A stretch of DNA of 64,000 nucleotides from an uncultured Bacteroidales bacterium (GTDB lineage: Bacteria > Bacteroidota > Bacteroidia > Bacteroidales > FEN-979), in the NCBI GenBank assembly GCA_903945175.1, contig CAJAUM010000015.1, positions 1 through 64,000 on the forward strand, written 5' to 3'. The translations under genes and the position numbers were made by a program. Shown piece by piece: positions 57,182 to 64,000 of the stretch (positions are counted from its first letter, which is position 1; every line of letters starts with the position of its first letter). The notes below the pieces were generated by a model. It saw only the letters and a program-made list of their open reading frames with translations. It was not told the origin of the DNA and ran no database searches.

Positions 57182-58900
57182 AAAAAAAGCCCTCCCCACC
57201 GCCGCAAGGATCAACAACCCGGCCAGGTAGGAGAAGAACCGCGCCAGATAATCCCCATGTGCCACATAAAAGGTGATCTTGTCATTGGCATTCAGTGTTC
57301 CTTTGATCACGGCCGGAGCCCAGTAGGCTGTTACCTGGCGGGCATCGCCACGCTGGTCGATGAGGGCGGAGATGCCGGTGTTGGCTGAACGGGCAATGCT
57401 GCGTCGGGTCTCGATCGCACGAAGGTGGGCAAAAGAAAAATGCTGGCGGTGGCCGGCTGTGTTGCCCCACCATCCGTCGTTGGTGATGATGATCATGATC
57501 TGCGCCCCATTCCTCACAAATTCGCCGAAAAATTCCCCGAAGATCGATTCGTAGCAAATGGCAGGACCCACCTTCACCGTGCCGACGGTCATATATACTT
57601 TCCGGATTGAATCCATCCCCAGGCTGCCCACCGTTCCGCCCAGGTCGATGGCAAATTTTTCGAGCCATTTAAAACCCTTGAAGGAGGGGAGGATCTCGAC
57701 GCCGGGGGTGAGTTTTGATTTGTGATACAGTTGCAGTGAATCAAGGCTGTTGAGCATGATTGCGGCATTGTAAGCATAATACGCGTTGTCGGAATCGGTA
57801 AATTTCCTGGACCATCTTTTACGGGATTCTCCCGGCACCAGCTGGTAAAAGGTAGAGCCGCCCACCAGCATGTTCAGATTCGGGTAGGGCGCGATGGCCT
57901 GTTTCAGCAGTCGGATGCTCGTAAACGATGTCAGGTCATTTTCCCACATGCTCTCCTGAATGGCCGATTCGGGCGCCACCAGGAAGTTGGTGTTACTGTC
58001 GGTTTCTGGCAGGGCCAGCGCCATGATCCGCTTGATTACCTCGTCAGGGGGAAGTGAATACTGTTCTGAATAGGGATCGATGTTGGGCTGAACCACCACG
58101 AAATTCACCGGAGATTTTTTTTCATCGTAGTTGTTGTAGATAATGAAAGATGAAAGGATGGGAAGGGCGAGCCAGAGGGGAAAAAGTAACAGGGTGACAA
58201 GGTAACAGGGTGACAGGGTGACAGGGTGACAAGGTAACAGGGTAACAGGGTGACAGGGTGACAAGGTAACAGGGTGTGAGGGTGTGACACGTGACACGCG
58301 ACGAAAAAAATTGGTCATTGGTAATTGGTAATTGGTCATTTGTAATTTCTTCATCAGCTGTAACGCAATAATGTTTGCGACCAGCACCCAAAGGGTTCCT
58401 CCAAAGGCTCCGGTGTATTCGTACCACTGCACCCATTTGTAATAGGTGGCGAAGCCATTGCCGAGGTTGAGCCAGGGCCAGTTGAGGTCCCAGTTGAGGT
58501 GAAGGTATTCGAAGGCGATCCAGTAGGAAACGAGGGCGGCATATCCGGCGAGGGGGCTGTGCAGTTTTTTCCGGGTAAAATGGAATGCCTGGAAAATGAT
58601 GGACATGAAGAGGGAATTCAGCACGATGGCCATGACGGCCCCGACCAGGGTGGAGTTTGCGATCCACCAGGTGGTGAGCAGGTTCCACAACAGGAACCCG
58701 GGATAGGCATAAAAAAGCAGGCTGAACTTGATAAACTTTTCAGGATGGCGGGTGATGTAATCTTCAATGAATAGCATGGGGACCAGTCCGACGAACAGCA
58801 GGGCCGGGAATCCCCGTTCGGGCCAGGCCAGGGAGAGGATCACCCCGCTGAGGAGGCTTAACAGGATCAGGTGAAATTTGCGGAATTTCAAGGCAATCAA
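57158..58900 (-). CDS. lnt: Apolipoprotein N-acyltransferase with in-frame repeat insertion
   Basis: N-terminal TM bundle, nitrilase-like VVQPNIDPY, VAPESAIQESM, GPAICYESIFGEFFGEFVRNGAQIMIIITNDGWWG. Confidence 0.95.
   Translation of the reverse strand: MIALKFRKFHLILLSLLSGVILSLAWPERGFPALLFVGLVPMLFIEDYITRHPEKFIKFSLLFYAYPGFLLWNLLTTWWIANSTLVGAVMAIVLNSLFMSIIFQAFHFTRKKLHSPLAGYAALVSYWIAFEYLHLNWDLNWPWLNLGNGFATYYKWVQWYEYTGAFGGTLWVLVANIIALQLMKKLQMTNYQLPMTNFFRRVSRVTPSHPVTLSPCHPVTLLPCHPVTLSPCYLVTLLLFPLWLALPILSSFIIYNNYDEKKSPVNFVVVQPNIDPYSEQYSLPPDEVIKRIMALALPETDSNTNFLVAPESAIQESMWENDLTSFTSIRLLKQAIAPYPNLNMLVGGSTFYQLVPGESRKRWSRKFTDSDNAYYAYNAAIMLNSLDSLQLYHKSKLTPGVEILPSFKGFKWLEKFAIDLGGTVGSLGMDSIRKVYMTVGTVKVGPAICYESIFGEFFGEFVRNGAQIMIIITNDGWWGNTAGHRQHFSFAHLRAIETRRSIARSANTGISALIDQRGDARQVTAYWAPAVIKGTLNANDKITFYVAHGDYLARFFSYLAGLLILAAVGRAFFKGNRVRG
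58183..58345 (-). repeat. In-frame composite array inside lnt
   Basis: Encodes MTNYQLPMTNFFRRVSRVTPSHPVTLSPCHPVTLLPCHPVTLSPCYLVTLLLF. Confidence 0.95.
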
Positions 58901-58996
58901 GGTTTATAGCATTACAAAAGTAAATAATTTGCAAATATTTCAAGGCGATTTCCGTACTCACAAAAAATTCCAAATTTCACCTGAAGCAACCACGCC

Positions 58997-59296
58997 CTAT
59001 TTTAAGCGGCTCGAATGTATAATTGCCAGAATCGTCACAGCTGCTTCAGAAACCGAATAAATAAAAACAAAGTTTTTAAATGGGGTACATCGCAAATTCC
59101 TCTTCTTAAATGGATTGTGATGACAAATTGTGTATTTTTCAGGGTATGAACCAAGAGTTTCTCCAAAATCATACAACTGATCGCAGAATTTTATGGAGGT
59201 ATCTGGGTATCCTTTTTTAGCAATAAACAACATGATGGTCAGAATCTGCTCATGGGCAATGCCAGAATAGACTACTTGCTTGCTTTTTCCTGCCAT
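58997..59296 (-). CDS. RelE/ParE-superfamily toxin-like protein
   Basis: VYSGIAHEQILTIMLFIAKKGYPDTSIKFCDQLYDFGETLGSYPEKYTICHH...LRCTPFKNFVFIYSV. Confidence 0.7.
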   Translation of the reverse strand: MAGKSKQVVYSGIAHEQILTIMLFIAKKGYPDTSIKFCDQLYDFGETLGSYPEKYTICHHNPFKKRNLRCTPFKNFVFIYSVSEAAVTILAIIHSSRLK

Positions 59297-59547
59297 TGTT
59301 TAAATCGTTGCTTATTTATTTTCTTTGATTGCTGCTGCAAGTAGGTTTCTTCTTTTTCTGTAAGGATCATCAGTTCCTCAAGTTCTTTGTCAGACGCTTC
59401 CCTTCCTGACATGGAAAAATCAAGGGCATTCAATACACCAGAATTGACTTGAGGAATGACGGAAACAACAAATTTTAATTCCTCCATGATATGAAGAAAC
59501 AAATCCTTATGTGATTCCTCATCAATAGTTACGCTGAATGTTACCAT
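59272..59547 (-). CDS. Putative cognate antitoxin of the RelE/ParE-like toxin
   Basis: Small ORF overlapping the toxin start by 25 bp, same strand. Confidence 0.6.
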   Translation of the reverse strand: MVTFSVTIDEESHKDLFLHIMEELKFVVSVIPQVNSGVLNALDFSMSGREASDKELEELMILTEKEETYLQQQSKKINKQRFKQWQEKASK

Positions 59548-59585
59548 AGTTGAATTTCTTTATTACAAAAATACGAAAAATACAA

Positions 59586-60764
59586 TTATCCCTGATTCTC
59601 CGGATACCTTACGACCACGATCTTGCGGACCTCAGCATGGAGGGTTTCGCGCAGTTTGTCGATGTTTGTTTTGTCGGTGGCGGAGATAAAGAGCGAGGGA
59701 AGATGCTCGCGGGCCATCCAGGTTTTTTCGAGCTCTTCGAGGGTCAGGTTTTCTTTGGTAGGCGGCGTGAGGTCGTCGGCCTCCTTTTCGATAAACCGGT
59801 AAGCATCGGTCTTATTAAACACCATGATGGTGGGTTTGTCGGATGCTTTGATGTCGGCCAGGGTTTGCCGCACCACGTTGATCTGCTCCTCAAAGGCCGG
59901 ATGGCTGATGTCGGCCACGTGAACCAGGATGTCGGCCTCGCGCACCTCGTCGAGGGTCGATTTGAATGATTCGACCAGCGAGTGGGGCAGCTTGCGGATG
60001 AAGCCCACGGTGTCGGAGAGGAGGAAGGGCTGGGTTTCGATCACCACTTTGCGGACGGTGGTATCGAGGGTGGCAAAGAGCTTATTTTCGGCAAACAGAT
60101 CGGATTTGGCGAGCACATTCATGATGGTTGATTTGCCCACGTTGGTATAGCCCACCAAAGCCACGCGCACCATGTCGCGGCGGTGTTTGCGCTGGGTCAT
60201 CATCTGCTTGTCAATGGCTTCCAGCTTATCCTTAAGAAGGGAGATGCGGTACCGGAGGATCCGTCGGTCGGTCTCGATTTCCTGTTCACCGGGGCCGCGA
60301 AGGCCGATTCCACCCCGTTGCTTCTCAAGATGGGTCCACATCCGCGTGAGCCGGGGAAGCAGGTATTCATTCTGCGCCAGTTCCACCTGGGTACGGGCAT
60401 AGGAGGTAACAGCCCGCCGGGCGAAGATATCGAGGATCAGGTTGTTGCGGTCGAGGATCCGACATTGCAGCACCGATTCGATGTTCCGGATCTGGCTGGG
60501 TGAAAGCGCATCATCGAAAACCACCAGGTCAACCGGATTTTCCTCCATCCAGTTACGGATTTCCTGTAATTTCCCACTTCCCACATAGGTCTTTGAATCG
60601 GCGTGGGTGAGTTTCTGGATGAACCTTTTTACAGGGACTCCCCCAGCGGTTTCCACCAGAAACGCCAGTTCGTCGAGGTATTCGCTCGTTTGTTCCTGGC
60701 TTTGCGTCTGGGTAGCCAATCCAATCAGCAGGGCAGTCTCTTGTATCAGGGTGGTTTCTATCAT
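59586..60764 (-). CDS. hflX: GTPase HflX
   Basis: RRILRYRISLLKDKLEAI, VALVGYTNVGKSTIMNVL, DTVGFIRKLPHSLVESFKSTLDEVREADILVHVADISHP. Confidence 0.97.
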   Translation of the reverse strand: MIETTLIQETALLIGLATQTQSQEQTSEYLDELAFLVETAGGVPVKRFIQKLTHADSKTYVGSGKLQEIRNWMEENPVDLVVFDDALSPSQIRNIESVLQCRILDRNNLILDIFARRAVTSYARTQVELAQNEYLLPRLTRMWTHLEKQRGGIGLRGPGEQEIETDRRILRYRISLLKDKLEAIDKQMMTQRKHRRDMVRVALVGYTNVGKSTIMNVLAKSDLFAENKLFATLDTTVRKVVIETQPFLLSDTVGFIRKLPHSLVESFKSTLDEVREADILVHVADISHPAFEEQINVVRQTLADIKASDKPTIMVFNKTDAYRFIEKEADDLTPPTKENLTLEELEKTWMAREHLPSLFISATDKTNIDKLRETLHAEVRKIVVVRYPENQG

Positions 60765-60843
60765 TTATCAGAAAAAATATTACTTTTACATGTCGGGAGA
60801 AAACAGGAATTGATACCTTTTTTGCAAAAATAGCGTTTCAAAT

Positions 60844-62064
60844 ATGAATGACCAAGATAAATCAGACAAATCACCCATTGTGCGACCGCCGGTAAATGAA
60901 TCGGCACTCCCATTTGAGATGAATTCCCAGGAGTTGTACATGAGACTCGAACAGAAGGAGATCAACTACCGGATTCTTTTTGAAACAGCCCACGATGCCA
61001 TATTTCTTATGGATGAAAAGATTTTCCTGGATTGCAATCCGAGGGCTACAAAGATTTTCGGCTGTACGCGGGAGGATATCATTGGCAAGTCTCCGACAGA
61101 CTTTTCTCCGCCCTTGCAACCCGACGGGTCAGATTCAACCATAAGGGCAAGGGAAAAGATTGAACTGGCCATGGCTGGCCAAAGCCAGGTTTTCGAATGG
61201 GAGCAATCCAAAAAGGATGGAACGCCGTTCGATGCTGAAGTTAGCTTGAATGCGGTTCCCCTCGATGGAAAAATTCTTATACAGGCGATTGTGAGGGACA
61301 TTTCCAAACGCAAAAGATCGGAGGAGCAGCTTCTGAAATATAACACGGAGTTGCAGGAGTTGAACCAGACCAAGGATAAATTCTTCTCCATCATCAGCCA
61401 CGACCTGAAGGGGCCCTTCAATGCCATCCTCGGTTTTTCAGATATTCTTGCGACCGAATGGAATGATTACACAGATGAGGAGCGCCAGCATTTTATACGG
61501 AATATCCACTCTTCTGCAAAAAACACCTTCAGGCTGCTTGAAAATCTGCTCGAATGGTCTATGGCTCAAACAGGAAAACTGGCCTTCAGGCCCGCGCCGT
61601 TCGATTTAAGCTTGGTGGCCAATGATGTGATTATTTTAATGCGTGAACAGGCTGATGCGAAACAAATTAAGCTGTTTACTGCCATTAATTTCCACACGAT
61701 GGTGCTGGCAGATGAGAACATGATAAAGACCATTTTGAGGAACCTGGTCTCCAATGCAATCAAATATACCCAACCGGGCGGGCACGTTAAAATTCTTACA
61801 GAAACTATTGCAAAAACATCTGAAAACCGTGGGATGCTTCAGGTATGTGTGCATGATTCAGGAATCGGAATAAATCCGGAAATGCTGCCAAAACTTTTCA
61901 GGATCGATGAAAAGGTCCGGTCGAGCGGCACTGCGCAGGAAAAGGGAACCGGACTTGGACTGATCCTGTGCAAAGAGCTCGTCGAAAAAAACGGAGGAAT
62001 CATCTTTGTGAAGAGTGAACCGGAAAAAGGCAGCAGGTTTTGCTTTACTATACCGGTGGAGTAA
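60844..62064 (+). CDS. PAS domain sensor histidine kinase
   Basis: PAS core, FFSIISHDLKGPFNAILGFSDIL H-box, NLVSNAIKYT N-box, GTGLGLILCKELVEKNGG. Confidence 0.95.
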   Translation: MNDQDKSDKSPIVRPPVNESALPFEMNSQELYMRLEQKEINYRILFETAHDAIFLMDEKIFLDCNPRATKIFGCTREDIIGKSPTDFSPPLQPDGSDSTIRAREKIELAMAGQSQVFEWEQSKKDGTPFDAEVSLNAVPLDGKILIQAIVRDISKRKRSEEQLLKYNTELQELNQTKDKFFSIISHDLKGPFNAILGFSDILATEWNDYTDEERQHFIRNIHSSAKNTFRLLENLLEWSMAQTGKLAFRPAPFDLSLVANDVIILMREQADAKQIKLFTAINFHTMVLADENMIKTILRNLVSNAIKYTQPGGHVKILTETIAKTSENRGMLQVCVHDSGIGINPEMLPKLFRIDEKVRSSGTAQEKGTGLGLILCKELVEKNGGIIFVKSEPEKGSRFCFTIPVE

Positions 62065-62065
62065 T

Positions 62066-62175
62066 TGGAACGAATTACCAATTGCCAATGACCAATGACC
62101 AATTTTCGTTTCACCTTGTCACCTTGTCACTTCATTACTTTTCACCCTGTCACCCTGTTACCCTGTCACCTTCTA
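62066..62175. repeat. Composite array (7-mers, linker, 8-mers; reverse orientation)
   Basis: ttaccaattgccaatgaccaatgaccaattttcgtttcaccttgtcaccttgtcacttcattacttttcaccctgtcacc... Confidence 0.95.
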
Positions 62176-63168
62176 AAAAGCCTTAAACCCAATAATCTCC
62201 CTTATCTCCCGTACGGTTTTGGCGGCTGATTCCCGGGCTTTTTCTGCGCCCATTGCGGCCACTTTTTTCAGATAGCCTTCATCTGCAGCAAGGGCCATCA
62301 TCTTTTCGCGGAAGGGGGTGGTGAAGCGGATGATGTCTTCGGCCAGTTGTTTTTTCATGTCGCCGTAGCGGATTGCCCCTGAATGATAGGTGTCTTCAAA
62401 ATGTTTCAGCGTGTCGGGTGAAGAGAAGTAGCTCATCAGGTCGAAGAGGTTCACAACCCCTTGTGAGCGAGGCTGGGTTGGGTCAACCGTTCCCGAATCG
62501 GTAACGGCTTTCATCACCTTTTTCCGGATCACCTCAGGGGGGTCGGCCAGGAAAATGGAGCTGTTTTCATTGTCGGACTTCGACATTTTCAGACTCCCGT
62601 CAAGACCGGGGATCTTCACCAGGTTTTCGCCGAAGTTGTAGGCCACGGGTTCAGGGAAAAACTCAACGTTGTAAAGCCGGTTGAACCGGTTGGCAAAGGT
62701 GCGTGTCATTTCGAGGTGCTGCTCCTGGTCTTTTCCCACCGGGACCTTGTGTGCCTTGTGGATGATGATATCGGCCGCCATCAGGGTTGGGTAGGTAAGC
62801 AGTCCGGCATTTACATTCTGTGGCTGAGTACGGATTTTCTCCTTGAAGGAGGTGCAGCGTTCCAGTTCGCCGATGTATGCATTCATGTTAAGCAGCAGGT
62901 ACAGTTCGGCTGTTTCCGGGAGGTCACTCTGGATGTAAAGGGTCGCCTTCTCCGGATCAAGTCCGCAGGCCAAGAATTCAACCAGGACAGTCTTTACATT
63001 TCCATGAAGATCGGCCGGGGTTGGATGAGTGGTAAGGGAATGGTAATCAGCAATGAAGAAGTAACATTGGTTTTCTTCCTGCATTTTCACAAAACTCTTC
63101 AGCGCACCAAAATAATTACCCAGGTGGAGGTTCCCCGTTGGTCTTATACCGCTAACAACTATATCCAT
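62173..63168 (-). CDS. trpS: Tryptophanyl-tRNA synthetase
   Basis: VVSGIRPTGNLHLGNYFGAL (HIGH), KMSKSDNE (KMSKS), VPVGKDQEQHLEMTR. Confidence 0.98.
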   Translation of the reverse strand: MDIVVSGIRPTGNLHLGNYFGALKSFVKMQEENQCYFFIADYHSLTTHPTPADLHGNVKTVLVEFLACGLDPEKATLYIQSDLPETAELYLLLNMNAYIGELERCTSFKEKIRTQPQNVNAGLLTYPTLMAADIIIHKAHKVPVGKDQEQHLEMTRTFANRFNRLYNVEFFPEPVAYNFGENLVKIPGLDGSLKMSKSDNENSSIFLADPPEVIRKKVMKAVTDSGTVDPTQPRSQGVVNLFDLMSYFSSPDTLKHFEDTYHSGAIRYGDMKKQLAEDIIRFTTPFREKMMALAADEGYLKKVAAMGAEKARESAAKTVREIREIIGFKAF

Positions 63169-63320
63169 TTACCAATTACCAATTACCAATTACCAATTAC
63201 GAATGACGAATGACGAGTGACGAATGACGAATGACGAGTGCTTTTTTACTCCATTACTCCATTACTTCATTACTTTTCACCCTGTTACCTTGTCACCTTG
63301 TCACCTTGTCACCCTATTAC
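63168..63320. repeat. Composite array with all module types (reverse orientation)
   Basis: (ttaccaa)n-(gaatgac)n-cttttttactccattactccattacttcattacttttcaccctgttaccttgtcacc... Confidence 0.97.
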
Positions 63321-64000
63321 ATTTTTATCTCATCCCCATTTCCATTCAAAAAATGGTACTCAAGAAAGTGTGATGCGTTTTGCGGCTTGAGTGTGACCCA
63401 CTGTCCGAATTTGCGCCACCATTTCCATCTGAAGTTGAACCATCCTTTGGAGAGAAAGGCATGTACGTAGGGATGGACCACCAGGGTCAGCTTTTTCTCA
63501 TTTTGTTCGCGGATGAGGTAGCCGAGGTTGTTTTCAATATCGTCGGTGAGCAGGATGGTCGGCCTGATCTTGCCGGTTCCGTCGCATGCGGGGCATTTTT
63601 CAAGGATCTGGACATTCATCTCGGGGCGCACGCGCTGGCGGGTGATCTGCACAAGTCCGAATTTGCTCGGGGGAAGAATCGAATGTTTGGCACGGTCGCG
63701 CTTCATCTCATCGCGCAGCTTTTCAAATAGTTTCCTGCGGTTCAGCCCCTGCATCATGTCGATAAAATCGATGACGATGATGCCCCCCATATCGCGCAGA
63801 CGCAACTGGCGGGCCACCTCGGTGGCAGCCTCCAGGTTCACCTCCATCGCGTTGGTCTCCTGGTTCTGCTCCTGATTCACCCGGTGTCCGCTGTTGATGT
63901 CGATGACATGCAGCGCTTCGGTATGTTCGATCACCAGGTAGGTACCGCTTTTGATGGTGACCATCTTGCCAAACGAATTCTTGATCTGTTTGTCAATGCC
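63317..64000 (-). CDS. Ribonuclease E/G family protein (N-terminus beyond window)
   Basis: ALHVIDINSGHR, LRLRDMGGIIVIDFIDM, CPACDGTGKI zinc-link motif; frame open to window edge. Confidence 0.95.
   Translation of the reverse strand, partial: GIDKQIKNSFGKMVTIKSGTYLVIEHTEALHVIDINSGHRVNQEQNQETNAMEVNLEAATEVARQLRLRDMGGIIVIDFIDMMQGLNRRKLFEKLRDEMKRDRAKHSILPPSKFGLVQITRQRVRPEMNVQILEKCPACDGTGKIRPTILLTDDIENNLGYLIREQNEKKLTLVVHPYVHAFLSKGWFNFRWKWWRKFGQWVTLKPQNASHFLEYHFLNGNGDEIKM

Overview
The window looks like a Bacteroidetes (Bacteroidales-like) chromosome segment. Support for this: TAnnTTTG-type -7 promoter elements, several type IX secretion (T9SS) C-terminal sorting domains, gingipain-like C25 peptidases and an Omp28-like protein.

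Layout:
- 1-27.3 kb: a surface polysaccharide locus (glycosyltransferases, methyltransferases, epimerases, flippase, Wzy/Wzz-like proteins, a tandem pair of O-antigen-ligase/TPR paralogs, gmd and fcl). A MazEF-like module sits between gmd and fcl, and an ISL3-type transposase tail lies at the left edge.
- 27.5-36 kb: HigBA-like TA module, an attC-like hairpin, a NarL/LuxR response regulator, and a 2128-aa tandem-repeat T9SS-exported protein.
- 36-48 kb: AAA/DUF4143 ATPase, a degenerate clan-AA aspartic protease, two C25 peptidases, an IS110 element, an Omp28-like T9SS protein and a ROK kinase.
- 48.6-64 kb: housekeeping genes (polA, PhoH, M28 peptidase, nitroreductase, lnt, hflX, PAS histidine kinase, trpS, RNase E/G) separated, and in places interrupted, by short-unit repeat arrays.

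Most interesting signals:
(1) The IS110 element carries a readable bridge-RNA candidate in its 5' non-coding end. Its two loops contain guides matching the element ends (donor) and the flanks (target). The target is a copy of a host interspersed palindromic repeat.
(2) A composite repeat system recurs with fixed polarity: 8-bp GGTRACAR arrays, then GTAATGAAGTAATGGAGTAA-type linkers, then 7-bp CATTCGT/CATTGGT/GTCACGC arrays. It lies between genes and also in frame inside conserved genes (polA, lnt, fcl, two ligase paralogs), where the sequence stays stop-free.
(3) A separate GTTACCAC...GTGGTAAC interspersed element family.

No tRNA, rRNA or CRISPR array was recognised. All calls are by eye from sequence; no searches were run.
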